This document shows, in pieces, positions 12,301 through 27,300 of a stretch of DNA of 64,000 bases (its first letter is position 1; the number at the start of each line of letters is the position of its first letter). The notes under the pieces were generated by a model. The model made no database searches and was not told where the DNA came from. It worked only from the letters and a program-made list of their open reading frames with translations. Both the position numbers and the translations under genes were made by a program. This stretch comes from Atrichornis clamosus (Eukaryota > Chordata > Aves > Passeriformes > Menuridae), in contig WBMZ01011587.1 of NCBI GenBank assembly GCA_013400975.1, forward strand, positions 1 to 64,000. Reading direction: 5' to 3'.

Positions 12301-15300
12301 AACAGGTGAATTTGAAAAGAAAGTCTTGGGAACTATGCATTAATAGGCAGGTGTTCAAAGTACGTTGAGTAATCTCTGCTGCTGAAGATAGTGTTTAATT
12401 TTTATGTATCACTCTGAAAATGTAAGTGGAAGTTGCAGAAATAGTTTTGTACGGTTTTAGAAGGTTGTCTAGCTGACACAAGGGAAATGCTTGGGGAGAA
12501 TACTCACAATGTGCTCAAATTCTACTGCAATATTCGTATTCATCTCTCCTTAGACTAGGCTCCGATTCTGAAATTAAATTTTAGCACATAGCCTTCCTGT
12601 AGGCATGCCTTTGCAGAAGCAAAGATTAGCTTTGATAGTTTTTAATTATCAAAGAGATGACAACTTTGATGCATTTGGCATCCTTCTTGTTTCCTTTCGA
12701 CCAACTGAGATGTCTCTAGTCTAGCAGAGTATGGGAATTAGTCCATTTGATGCTTCAGGTCACTCCTCATTGCTGTGCACCCTATTTTGTCAGCAAACCT
12801 TGTATTATTTCTTGTTTGTCCATAGAACAAATGCACCTTAGTCTTCCAGTTTTCTTTTTAGGGTGTGCATTTTGTCCCTAAATATCTTTCACTGATCCAC
12901 CTGAATTAATGCTGTGATGGTAATTCTTCTCCATCAGTACCCTCAAGAGTGTCAAGTAATTTCCAGGCACTTCTGCTCTGTCTAGTGTCCCTTTTCCTAC
13001 ATCTGCAAGGTGTCTTCTGACTGTTGCTTCATAATGTACTCCACTACTGTAACAGCACAGTTACTGAACTGAAATTTTGTAACTGTATGTCATTTTAACT
13101 TATGTATGGATGCTGTGGGCATAAACAAAGTAGAGTGTTTAGAACATCACCATTTAATTTGTCTGCAGATGGTGAGGAATATAGACAAAATATTTAACAC
13201 ATAAGGCAGTATTGATCTAGTCTACCTATTATGCATATTGATTATTTTAAAAATTACTATCCATCCAAGGAAAACAGTCTGATTAATTTATATATTTCTT
13301 TTTTATCTTGAAGCAAAGATACAACTTAAAATTTAAAACTCTATGGCAGTAAGCTATGGAGTGCACATTCTCATTAACAACACTTGGCCAAAGTTGGGGA
13401 CAGACGGTCATTTATTCACCAAGAATGCCTGAAAAAGCAGGAAATTTCCAGGGTTTATATACATTATAGCACAAAGGCCTTTCCCTAATTTCATAGTTAA
13501 GCTTGGTTGCTCATGAGCATACACAGTCTCTCCCTGATGAGTCCCACTTCTTTTATCTTATTGTTCTGATGCTCAGAACATTTAATCCATCTTTAGTTAC
13601 TTAGTAATCCAGGATCCTACTAACCCAGCAATACTCTATTAATTTTATTTCTGTAGCTTACAACTCTCTATGGATTAAGTTCTGCAGGTGAATCTCACTT
13701 ATTAAAACTTCTGAAGCGTATAAATTCCAAGCTACTCCTTAATTTTCTCAGGGTATCCATGAACAAGAGCGGACACCAATTTCAACTAAAAACAGTTAAA
13801 ATAACAAAATCAGTGAAACATACAACAGCTCCTTACATGATCCAAAAGATCACCAAATTGCTGACTAAATGCAGTATTTCCCCCTTTCAATCTGTAAGTT
13901 CATAACCATTAAATATTGTTAATTTTTTTATGTTGCAGGGAACAAGCTCACTCTGGAAACTAGACCAACCAAAGAAGGAATAGATGTAAGGCAAGAGCTG
14001 CTGAAGTTCCATTCTACTTATTATTCATCAAATTTAATGGCTATTTGTGTCTTAGGAAGAGGTGAGTTTTCTTCTGTTGATTAAGTAAGACTTTACATAT
14101 ATACTTGAAGAAAATGGAGGTTCCAACTGCTTAGAACCTTACACAGTTGAGATGATATTTTACATAGGTTTGCCAAAAGCTTAATAACAGTGTGTTGAAA
14201 ACTGTTTGCTTTTTGAAAATATGTTGGCAGACTGGTATTTGTATGGTGTTTTACAATAATGCTGGATGCTGAGTATGAATGGAATAAAATTAATTTTTTA
14301 TCTAATCAAAAGCAAAATTCACTGAGTAATTTTAAATGGAAACTTTTTCAGTAAGAATCACCTTGGCAACTGCAAACCTGTACTAAAAAACCCTGTCACT
14401 GCAGTTGTAAAGCTTAAATGGATGTGTATTTTGCTGATGTGAATAAAAACCAGTGGGTTTTAATAGAATACCATGCAGTTCACAAAATTTAAACTTAGAG
14501 TGAACCCTCTTGGTTTGCATTGTTTTGTTGGGTTTTTTCCCCAGCACAGTTCTCTTAGTGTAGTGTAGGAATATGCATACGTTGAGCAGGAAAGATTCTG
14601 CTTCTTCAATCTATCAATTGTTCTGATAACTGCTTTTAGAAATTTGTCAAGGATTAAGGTTGTACTTTGATACATCTAAGAAATGCATGGTGTTTTTCTT
14701 CCAATGCCTACCCTTGAAAGGTGTTTGCTAAAAAATCAACAGATGAGTCTTTATCTTACTTTCATTTTGAGAAGTTCTCCAAAATGCATTTCTTGAGGCA
14801 GACAGTAATTTTGAACACACTATTACCACAGAAACTGTATAGGTCAGTTCAGGTGAATTAATGCACAACATCAAATTCTTTCTGCAAAAGGTCTGCTCTC
14901 ATTTTTGCAGAGTACTACAGTCACAGACTGAAATTAGAATGGATGTAAAATTGTGCTTGAACAGGTCACAGATGTGCGTGTTTTGGGTGCTGAGGGCAGC
15001 TGACCTGGCTCATAGTGTACCTGGAGTACTGGACACGAGCTGAGGCTGAAGAAAATTCAAGTTTTGGCAAAGATGCTTTCACTCTAGAAAATTTACATCT
15101 GTAATTCTGTGTCCCTTAAAATGTTGTGGAATGTTTATTTTTTTTTTCAGTGTTTGATACTTGATGTATCTCTTCTTCAGTTCTAGCTTGGATTCATGAG
15201 TAAAATGTAAAGATTTGTTTTTGGTTACAGGATTTATTTTAATCATGATTGAGGCCTTCCTTTAATAAGCATGGTGCTTCTAGCATATTACAGTTCAAAA

Positions 15301-18300
15301 TTTAAATACAAATATTTATTTCCTTTCTGAAATTAATAATCATAACACCATTAAAACTACTTTTCTGTATAATTCATGTCTCTCCCAAACAATATTCAGA
15401 AAACAAGTTTGGCAGAATCTTCAGACAATGACTATGTTTTTTCTAATATTTCTTTATTCTAGAATCCTTGGATGAGCTGACTTGCTTAGTGGTAAAGTTA
15501 TTTTCGGAAGTAGAGAATAAAAATGTCCCTATACCAGAGTTTCCTGAACATCCTTTCCAAGAAGAGCATCTCCGGGTACGTATAGAGATACATCTTCCAT
15601 CAGGGGCATATATTATAAAAGATATTTTTTACATTTCAGTATTACACGGTGCACTTCACTACTTTTTTATCAGTGTCCCTGGTAAGCTCCATGTTTCTTC
15701 ATTAATTTTCCGCCCACTTTTCCATGCCAAGTATAGTTTTGTAGTTTATAGTAAAGGTTGCATGTTTGGTTGCAGTTCTAAGCAACTGTGAGATAATTAT
15801 TTTTCTTTTTTTGCATCATGAATGGCTAAAGTGTTGCTCTACATTTTGGATACCTGTACTTTAGAGGTTTGAGAGCTCTGTGTGTGTGTACATGGTATAT
15901 ACTCCTGAGACTAATGAAGTAAATGAGTTTCCCTTTGTTTATGGGTCTCCTTGTTTGTTTTTCCCTGTAGCAACTTTACAAAGTGGTCCCCATAAAGGAC
16001 ATTAGAAATCTTTATGTCACATTTCCTATACCAGACCTTCAGAAGTACTATAAATCAAACCCTGGCCATTACCTTGGTCATCTGATTGGGCATGAAGGCC
16101 CTGGGAGTCTTTTATCAGAGCTTAAAGCCAAAGGTAAGTCCTTGGAAGGTACAGAACTGAAAAACATTTTGATCACACAGTTTTTTTAAGTTTAGCTATG
16201 TTTTGCTTAAAACTGACCCTTTGTATGTTAAAGCCTTCAGCTATTTGAGTAATTTGAACTCTTAAGTCACTGCACTTTCTGTTACTGTGGCAGATGGAAA
16301 TAAATAGGTAACAGGCACTCAGACTGCTGAGGCTATTAATTCTAGCATTCCCCTTCATGTGCCCTGTTTAGAGAGTTATATGAACTTCAGCATAATGGTC
16401 TTGTTTCTATTCTGTCACTAGTTCTGAGACTACTGTCAGGTTGCTTCATGTCTGAAAGATTACGGGAGTGTATCTTTTGCTATTTTCTTTGTATCATTCT
16501 GTTCAAAACAGAAGTAAATTACCCAGTAATCAAATGATCTTGAGTTTGTCATATCATTCTTGAGCACAAAATCACATGGATCTGGCTTGTGTTGTGTTTA
16601 ACTTGCACTGTTGCTGTAGGCATTAAGGAAGTGAAGGAAAACATGTAAATGAATGGCTTTTAAAAATGATGTTGCTGAAGCATGCAAAAAGTCACATAAA
16701 TGGTTACAGATTTGTTTATGTAATGCAGTTTCTTTTTAATGACATAGGATGGGTAAATACTCTTGTTGGAGGCCAGAAGGAAGGTGCTAGAGGTTTCATG
16801 TTTTTCATCATTAATGTGGACTTGACAGAGGAAGGACTTTGTAAGTGAAGCACTGTGTCTGTATTTCATGTTATTCCTTATCTGATGGTTTTGTGTTTTT
16901 ATCCGAAGAGACTAATTGTGATTATAGCTTGAAAGCCAGTTTATTTTAATGAACTGGTTATTCTTCTGTGTTTAATACCTCTAAGTATGCTAACCTAACA
17001 CTTCACCTAACGTAAGAAATCAACTTACTTAAGGTTATATCAAGTTAGTGAATTAAATACTTTAAATACATTTCTTTAAAAGAAAAGCTGTTAATACTTT
17101 TGTGTGCTGCTTGCTCATACTCTTCAGACACGAGTTTAGTTTTATTGTAAATCAGTATCTTCACATAAAGACATGTTCGGTGCAATTCTTGGAATTAGCT
17201 TACCTTAAACTCATGTCTGAGAAAAGCAAGTTTAACTTTGTTGGTGGGATTGCAGATGTTCTTAAAGATCTTGATGTATCAAGGTGTAATTAAAAATAAA
17301 ACCATACATATGTGTTCATTAGAATGTCTCCTCTGTGCAGAACTGAGTGAATTGTTAAGTATTTTTTCCTTTCCAGTGCATGTTGAAGATATTATTTTGC
17401 ACATGTTTCAGTATATTCAAAAACTACGTATAGAAGGACCTCAAGAATGGGTTTTCCAAGAGTGCAAGGTAAGTAATTGGGACTTGAAATATGCAGTGGT
17501 TGTATTTTACAATTTTTTAGAATTTTAAGTAGAAACAGATTATTTGACTGTGTAACTAACATTTAATAATCACAAGGTAATTAAGTTTATTAATTTTGAA
17601 GGTGCGACATGACACAGATTACAAGAACATACAGAATACATTGTCTTAACATAGATGTGTCATGCTCTTGTAGAGCTGTGAGTTATGATGGCATAATAGA
17701 GGTGAAGGAAGAAGGTTCTTGCTCTGTCCACAAGGATTTTATATAACCTTCCTTAGTTTTCACTGAAGAAGGAGGGGAAAAACATTTGCTATGAGAGGTA
17801 ACATTGAATTGGACATTGAAATAGCTGTTACTCTCCGTCTCTCTTCTTTCATGTGTCAAACTGTATAGTTGAGATTGTAAAGGCCACAGGACATTTAATA
17901 TGCTGTTTGTTCCCCTCATCTCTTTGAAAAGTGAACTAAAGGCTTTGACTGTATATGCCAGTCTTTGCTGAACTGTTCATGTTTCTTACAAGTCTGAATG
18001 GATCTGTGTGCACAGAGCAAAAATGTAAAGTATCCTATTAGATAGCACTGCACTTCTCAGTGTCAGTGTGACATAAACCCAGTTTTATTTATATATAGTC
18101 TCATTGGTTCAGTACGTATGCTTGGGTAAAGATTTCGTCTTCCATCTTAGCTCTATTTGAGGAAAACTATTGAGTCTCTCCTAAAGTAGAAATTCTACAG
18201 CTGGGTTAGCTTTATTTCTTACACTTTGACACTGTGTACCTGTGAAAGTAGTCTCAAGTCTCTTCATCCTCTGCTAAAAGTCCCAATGGATTTGTTTCAC

Positions 18301-21300
18301 TGGCAGAGTAAGCAAATAGAAGTTTTAAAAGAGGTAGTTTCATCCTTCTATCTCATCCCTGTGTGTTTCCCTTGGTCCGCTTCTCTCAGCTCCAGCACTC
18401 CTGAGACTGTAGGGTGAGTCAGGGAGCTGGCAAGCTAGTATGAAAAGAACCTTTTGAGTTTATTTTCAGCTGAATTGTTGAATTAATCAGTCTCTCTGCA
18501 TGGTTTCATGGAAGGATAGACTGTCCTTTTCACTGGCTTTAAAGTCTTAGACCTCTTTAATTCATCCTTGTCATTGTATCCTAGGAATGATGTGTTCTAT
18601 TTCTGTGGCTAAGACAGCAGAAACACACTTCTTCTGTCTTTAAACTTACCTATTAGCTGACTGAACAAAAAGAAGACAAAAGGAAGAGGGAAAGGCTTTA
18701 GTTCGTTAACATATGACAAACACTGCACTGTAACACTGTGTAGTGGTTTCATCAGAGTTGGTATAGTTTCAAATTATCAGGAAATTTAAATATATGAGAG
18801 ATGGGGCAGATCTCTTACTATGAACAGGACTTAGAAGACTTGTATACACTTCACACTATGAGACTCGCAAACTGCTTGTGAGTTTTAGCAACTTGAATAT
18901 TAATGAAAACTGTATTAGATACCTAACTGCTATAACATTGATATAGCAAAAGTACTTCCTTTCATTATAAAAAGGAATTAAGTAGCCAATAGTTATTCTT
19001 AAAATAGGCTTCAATTTATGCTCTTCAGTGATTCATACATTGTTTTCTAGGATCTAAATGCTGTGGCATTCAGATTTAAAGATAAAGAACGACCACGAGG
19101 TTATACATCAAAGCTTGGAGGAATGTTGCATGTAAGTGGAGGGGATCGTTTTTGTTTGGTTGCTATTTTTTTTAATAATCATTTAGCAGTGTGTTTGATT
19201 ATACTCTTAATAAAAATACAGGCATCTACAAAGGTCCTTTGCACTTGTACTTAGGAAGCTAATATGCTATGTAGGTCTTAGTTTTGACATTCTGCCATTT
19301 TATACTTCTGTACTTGGTAGAGCTGATTATACGGTAACTGGAGTTACTTGATTTGTTTCAGTGTTTCTTAAGACATACGTACCTTGTCATTCTGTGTCTT
19401 CCTGGTAGCTAAATGTTCTCTAGGGAAATATTAGAAAAGTAATATTTTATCATAAACACAAGCACTGTGTTCCATAGTTTACAATGTTGAAATACTGCAG
19501 TAAGCAGAAATGTTTGTATTAAGATTGCAGATTACAAAGGCTTGACTTTACTGATGTGATTACATGTTGGTACTGAAAGAATCATCATGTAGCTTTTACT
19601 TAGTCTTTATACTTGCAAAATGTGTTCATTTTGCTTGCACTAATGGAAGAGTTAGGTGGGTTTGTTGGGGTTTTTTTTTTTGGTCTAGTGAAATTATGCA
19701 ACTTTTGTACATTGCAGCCATTCTTCATTGCGTAGCTAATGTCTGGATCTATTCAGGAAAGTTTTTGGTTTCTTTGAAGGAATTCCTGTTATTGTTCATA
19801 GACTTTTAATCTGTAAAATCTCAAATAATGATCTTTAATTTTAGAATTTTCTTTCTGTTTACAAAAAAGCATTAGACTTAGCTGAAAACATTTAAATGGA
19901 TGTTTAAAGAGCTCCTGTTTGAGATGCTGTCTCTTACTTTTCTGTCAAATACCTAAAACCTCTTTAACAAATGGACTTTTGACTTATGAAACAGTCTTTC
20001 AGTGGTTTCTATTTGTTGGATCATTTCCGATTACAATTGCTGTCTCCAAAAATCAGGCCAGGAAGTTGCTAGCAGTGTTGCAAAGAGCAGGGTATTGATT
20101 CAGGACCTTTTTGTTTCTCTGCCTTTTGTTCTGCTTTGCAGTATGAATAGTAATTTTCATTCTGCTGTTAGTAGTTAAATGAGCATCAAATTCAGGATCT
20201 TTAGCATTCGTATTTGAATTTTTTGTAACACAGATTTGATTCATTGTTGTTGATCTCCACCTCCCACAGCCCTTTCTCTTTTCCAGAATCATTTTTGTCA
20301 GTTACTCACTGTTCTGGAAATCATTCCACTGTAGTTTTTTGTATAATGTATGTAATTCAGAAAGTCATTTTGTAATAATTAAGGTAGAAAAAAGTATATG
20401 TGTATGGCAAACTGCAGGTACTCAGTGCCTGTGTCACCTGGTAATTTTCCCTTGGTAAACAGCTGTTTCTCATGAAAATTTTCCTATCAACCACATTAAT
20501 AATTTTCAAATGAGCTTTAGCTTTTTCTTTTCTTCTTAAATTGCCATGTACCTTAAAAGATTTTCAGTTTGATCCTAAATAAAAAGTGTTGGAATTAAGT
20601 GTTTAAATGTGTTATGCTTTTAGATATTGAAATATACTCTCCTTTAAATTATTGTAAATAAGAATTGAATTATTAGAGAATCCTAAAAAAACTTAGTGGG
20701 TTTTTGTTGGTGGTGGTTTTTTTGTTTGGTTGGTTGGTTTTGCTTATTTTTGTTTTGTTTTTCCCAAATGCACTGTAGTGAGTACTTGGTGTGCTTTTAT
20801 CTTTAAAAATATCCTGCAGGGGTCAGCATTTACCATGTTATTTTTTACTTTAGTCAAAATACTATTTAAAGATGGGTGACTTTTTATATTGAGTCATAAA
20901 ATATTCCAAGATAAAAGAATGGTAAATATACAATATATAAAATTGCCTCATATATGAGAAATATGATTGCATAGTTAGAATGCTACTGCCTCTTGTTTAG
21001 TTTTTAAGTGAAAGATTTTTAAAACATCTGTACACTTCTAATTTGAAATTACCAAGGCAGTACAGATCTATTGACCAGAAGTACATCCTTTTGTTTCCTC
21101 TACTGACCCGTAGTTTTTTCATGCTTAGTTTTCTTTAATTCATCTCCATATGCCTCGGCTTTGTTTTTTAGTATTATCCTATAGAAGAAGTGCTGGCTGC
21201 TGAATATTTGCTTGAAGAATTCAGGCCTGACTTAATAGAGATGGTACTGGATAAACTGAGACCAGAAAATGTTCGGTAAGTTAAACGGTACTTTAACACA

Positions 21301-24300
21301 AACGTTATAAGAAAGCAGATGAACTAATGGAAACACAAATTCTCAGGTGTCTCTCGCAGCTCCGAAGTAAACGTGGCTGAAAAAGAGCTAGTTCTCTTAA
21401 TGTCTTTATGTCTCTTAAGTGCATGCAACCCTTACCTTGTTGGGAGAGAAATGTCATTTCAGTCCTTTCTGTCTTCCTCCCTTGGACTGAAACAGTTTTT
21501 GGGAATATTCTTACTCTGAATAGCTCAACTTTACTGAGAAAAAGCCTTGTAAAATTATCCTGCCTCACTAAATTATTGGGACATTTTATACAGAATGCTT
21601 TAATTAATGTTTTTGATCTAGGTCTGAAAATCTGTTAAGGGCATGGCTTTTATCTGCTATATGTATTTTAGTTCCCCTATGGAGGGCTATGAAACTTCAT
21701 GCAGATTAGCACCCTTTGAAAAATATCAATTTATGTGGGTAGAAATACTGTATCTGCTGAAATCTCTCAGACATCAGAGCGTCTTTTGATGCAAGTGTGA
21801 TCTTAATGCATATGTGCATTCTTTGCAGAGTGTGCTACAGGACAAATTTCAAGGCTCAGGAACTGGTCAGACTAGATACTGAAAGGAAAAGGGGAATCTT
21901 CTCTCTCCTGTGCCTTTGAGGATCTTCTGCTGTCACCCAATATGTCTTTGAATACCTAAAGATGGGACCAGGATGAGGGAAATAATTCTTAACTGAGATG
22001 ATGATCTGCAAGTGAAGGAATCTAGAAACTATAGAGAAGGAAAAGAGGGCAGGTGAAAAAAGGTGTATTACTTAAGTAGGGAGGGATGAGTAAATATCTA
22101 ACAAAGGGAGGAAGAGCCTGGAACAAGAGATCTGGCAAAGAACATTGTGGGAGTATTTTAAGGTGAGATACTGGTAGCTGTGAGGAACTGGTATCTCAGT
22201 CAAGGATGAGTAGAGAGCTGGCTAGTGGAACTGTTGGGGATGATTAAGTGCAGATTGGACAAAAATTGAGAGGGGGATAGGAAGTGGGACTAGTAGGCAG
22301 AGTAGAGTAAGAGAAGTCTAGAGGAAAATATGATGTCAGGCTTAGGAAGGATATTTAACTGAGTGTCCTGAATCATGGAATTGGGGCATAGAGAAGAGGT
22401 CTGAGACAATGAGCCTGAGGTAGGACAACAGCAGAACTGATGGGAACGAACTTAGAGGAACTGAGCAGAAAAACCTCTGGAGTCTTAAGTACAGTGTAGT
22501 CTACAAAGGGCAGAGAAACTAAATTTACTTAGTCTTTTTGTTGTATAACTTTGTGAATTTCTTTATTCACTTGACTTCCTATCACTGAAAAAATTTCTCT
22601 TGGGATATTTTAAAACAATAAATTAGTTCCTGTAACATTAAGTGCAGCAGAAAGAGACACGAATAATTCTGTATATTAGGAGAAAAGGGTGAATTTTGGA
22701 AAGAGAAATCAGATCATGCATTGAACAAGATATAAAATATTGAGTAACTGTTTCTTAGTTTTTCCATGCACTGAACTGGGCAGAGGTTCAGTAGAACAAT
22801 ATGTCAAGTTCTGTGTGTATATATTTGTATGTATGTATAATGTGGGACAACCTTCATTATTACAGTGTTGCATGGGAACAGTTACACTAGCACTTAGAAC
22901 CCTGAATTTGCTTTTTTTTTAATCCTTGTTTTCAGTTTGGTTCCTTTAATATATCTTTCATGTATATTGTAATAAATCGTAATACTAAATTACTACTGTA
23001 GAAATACTAAACGATGAAAATACAGAAACAAGCTCTTGCTTTTGTATTCTGTATATCAGTCTTACTGTATTTGAGCACCTGTTTATTAGTGTTTTGGAAG
23101 CCAAGTACATTAAAAAAACCAAACCAATAATTTCTCTGGGTGAGGGGTCTGTTTCTGAATGTGTTACATTCTGAAATTTTCAGACAGTGTTGAATATAGA
23201 AAGACAGCGAGGCATGGTTTTGTATATTTCCAGTGTTTGTGTATTTCAACCTTCTGAAATTATTGGGAATTGCTTAAAAGTTTGAGCATGAATCTTCACT
23301 ATATTTCTTCGTATGAGAAAGTCTTAAGATACATGTTAATTTATTTTTAAAGGTTGGAATATTTCAAATGATATTGGATAAAGTCAGATACACTTGGATT
23401 ATGAACTGTATTTGCAAATATCGTGGAGTTCTGGTGTTTCTAGGGGTGTGCAAGTGATAGAATAAATGGAGTTGCCCATATCAGCAACAGTAGTTGCCAT
23501 AGTAATTAATGCCCTTTAAAGTAGAGCCTATTACCTTCGTGTGTGGGTGTGCATCTGTGTGTAGTGTGTGGGATACTGCAACTGAAGCTTGACTATTTCA
23601 AGAGATCATATTTTGAACAAACGATGCTTTAATGAAAATTTCCCGGTTCTCTTTCCTATTGTATTTAATATTTCTATTTTGAGTGTATTTTCATGTTGCT
23701 CTACCTCCCGAGTTCTTGAAAATTTCATAACTCTAACATTATAGAGACTATTTTTAGTAATTAAAAGACAGAATGTGTAATTATTCTGTGGAGAAAGCTT
23801 AACCAAATTCCACATAAATGAATAATGGAGATAGGTATTTCAGAATTCAGTTTCAAATTCAAATTCCACCTGTTTTGAATGGTGTCTGTGACTTTTCAAG
23901 AAGCAAAGTGTAGTATGTTTCGACTGGAGAGGCACAGTGGTGGAGGTGTCTTGCAAACAAATTTGGACGGAACAGGTTTGCTTTTTTGTACAGGGAGGTC
24001 TCAAAGTTTTCATAGTGGAAGAGTAATGGTGGCACAGTAACTGAATCAAAGAAGCTTGTGATCAGAGAGGGATGGTCATTGGTAACTTCTTCGGGTCTCA
24101 GTGTAATCTTGGGCATTAAATGTCTTGTGTCTCACCTTGTTTTCTTCTAGCTGGTGCTTTTTGCGTGTGCTGTATGTTATGTTTAATCTTCCTTCACGAC
24201 TCCTTACATTGTCTCTTCATTTTACCTGGCTTAAGAAAAAGATGTCATTTAATAGATGAAGAAATGTGTAATTTTAAAATTTTAGATTGAAAAAGTGCTA

Positions 24301-27300
24301 AATATTGGGAGAAAAAAAGGACTTTCAGAACTGTTTTTATGACCTCTTCAGTTAACTGTTAGAGAAGTTATGTATTGCCTTTGTTGCAGAGATTTTAGTA
24401 GGGCTTAAAGATAATAAATACAAGTGGGCTAGTTCTCTGAAGCTTAAGTGCCCACAGCTGTGCTGACAGCTGTCCCATTTAGGCTTAAATATAAATATGT
24501 ACAAACTAGAGAGTGTCCAAAGACTGATTAAATGCGATTTTAGCAGCCAAATTCAGCAAAGCACTGCTATTCTAACAAGGATGGAATGAGGCCTGCAGGA
24601 GGTCAGTAATGATGCAGCAGCAGGCATGCTTTGAGTTTGAATGGTATATGGTCAGAGTAATGATAAGTGTATTGCCGATTATGTGTAGACTAAGACCATG
24701 CTGGTGTTTGTAATTGCCACAACAACTATACATTCACATCCTAGTTCTCTCCATGTTCACACAATTTGTATTCTCAGGAAGTATAACTTAAAAAAGAAAC
24801 CCAAAACATCAAACCAGTTAGGATCCCCAAGTGTCCTGTTGCTTTTTCCTGCTGCCCTAGATGATCCTCTTTTTCAGTATAGAATCAAAAGTTATAGTTA
24901 TGCTTCTGTGTAGCTTCTGTGATAATACTGGAAGCTGATTTTTCTCAGATTTAAAAGTATATGTCAATTTTAGTGGGAATAAAATTTCTTATTTGAGGCA
25001 TCAGCTGTTTAAAGATCTGAGCTAATCAGACTTTCCTACTTCCATTTGACTGAAAGAAAGTACTAGTATATAGTACGCTATTCCTTTTAGACATATTTTA
25101 AGCACTTATCCTGTGAAATTAGAATGAAATAAACTGCAATTTTTTAAATCTTTCACTTAACTAAGATCTTTCAAAGTATAGTATAACAGGAAATATAATT
25201 TTATAGTATCTTTTGTTTTAAATTTCTGGCAAGATAAATTATCTTGGGACGGGGAAACTTTTTAAACTATTGCTGAAAGTGATTTTGTGGTACATTACAA
25301 AAATTTAAGAAAGCCACTTTTTGGATTTGTAGTTTTAGTGGGCTCTCTTGAAAGAGTGAGTTGATTAGAGATGTTAATAAAAGGGTCCCTCTGTGCTATA
25401 CTTTCTTTTTAATTACATATGTATCTATATGAATGTAGTGAATTATCAAACAAGTAGCCTGTTCCCTTCTTTTGTCTTTTCTTGAGCAATTTTATATACT
25501 AACAAAAAAACCCCTGTGGACATGGGCTTTAAATATATGTGTTTGGTTATCCAGCATTTACTGATTTGTATGCTCATATTTACCTGTCTGTTCTCCCTTT
25601 TTATGAAAGAATGACTATGTACCACATCCTAACTTTGCCTGTTGTTTGGTGGTGTTTTCCTGTTTTGCACTGACTTTTTTTTTTCTTTTTATGCCTTGCG
25701 TACATTTTGTCTTGAGGTGGTTTAGTTGGCATTGATTTGAATTTTTCTTTTCTATTGTGATTTTATTTATAATTTCCTTTTCATAACCCTATGGAATTCA
25801 CCTACACTAAGCACTTCTTGGCATATCTGTATTGGAGTAACTGCCTTCACAATTAGAGACTACTGTTCAATGTCTTTTTAAAAAGTACAGTTTTTCAACT
25901 CTTATTTTCTTAACAAACTTTGTGTTTAAAAAGTATGAAAAAAATCCACACTCACAGATGGTAGTAAGTATGCATATGTGCTTGCATTTGACTGAACCGT
26001 AACAGGAAGTTCTCATATTCTCCTCTTGCTCCTGCACTCCACTTGTTGCATTTAGTGCCTTAATTTCCCTAAGAGAGAAACATTTTAAAATGTAAGTATC
26101 ATTTTTGCTTGTTCAAACTGTGTTGGACTTTACCAGCCACCTGTGAAGATAAGGGAATAGGCTTGGCATGTGTCGCAGTCTTAGCTGAAAAATGTAATTT
26201 TCCTGTCATTTGCAAGACATTTTTTCCCTTCAACATCTGCAGAATAAATGCTTTTATTAAAATTTAAGAAGATAGTGACTCACCGGATTAAGCAGCTAAA
26301 GAATATTTTCCCCTGGATAGTAAGTGGGCTTTTTTCATCTCTTGATAGCAGAAATGCAGCACTAGTACTGTCCTAGAAGGAAGAAAAATAAAATGAATGC
26401 CAAAAATGTTGATAAATTCCTAAGTGCTGGAATTTCACAGACTGAGCACGCAGTTTTCTCCGTGCAGTTGGTGATGCTCACCTGAGAGGGTAAACATGCT
26501 AGAAATGTGTGAGTTTGGTTTTAATTACATTTTAGCTAGGTAAAATCACAATTTGTTCTCTTATTTCCCCCTCCAAAAATCATTGTGTTCATAGCGACTT
26601 TATTTTACTGAACCCTAAGAAATAACCTGTGCTTCTCCAGAGTGAGTAGAATATTGCACCCCAGAAAGATCTCTCTGCATGTAGCTTCCCCTGTTACTCT
26701 GTTTCCTGAGGAGGTTTATATGTGAGTGGCTCTGAATAGCTTGTATTACCTCACCTCAGTTCTACAGATGGTTCTCAGGGAAGTTATGAACAAATGTAGG
26801 CTTTTGCTATTTTTGTCTCAATCATGTTATGTTATGCATTTGAATGAGATAAAATAATTTTTTTCCATTGTTTGACATATCATCATTTGGAAAACAAGGT
26901 TTAAATTAGGCCCTAAAAAAACCAATTGATCCTTTATAAGAATAAATTTCGTTTGACACATTTGTTACTAATGTCACAAATACTGTGTTTTCTAACTCTA
27001 TTTACCCTTAGAACCTTGAGCTTTGTTATATAAATCTGGACTATAATAGGAGATAATCATTCCTGGAAGTAAACTCATTTTAAAGCACATACTCTCTTCC
27101 CAAGTGAGCTCTAGTGTGGATCTGTCACTTGTAGCTTCATTTTAGAATTCAGGAGGGTTAAAAACAAGATCATAAATATGTATCACATTATAGAAATTGT
27201 GCTTGTTTTTGAAATTGGGGACCACAGCAGTATGCATATATAAGAATGTGTATACAGAAATAGATTGCATTTATAGTTTCAGTTCTGTTCCATGTTCATG

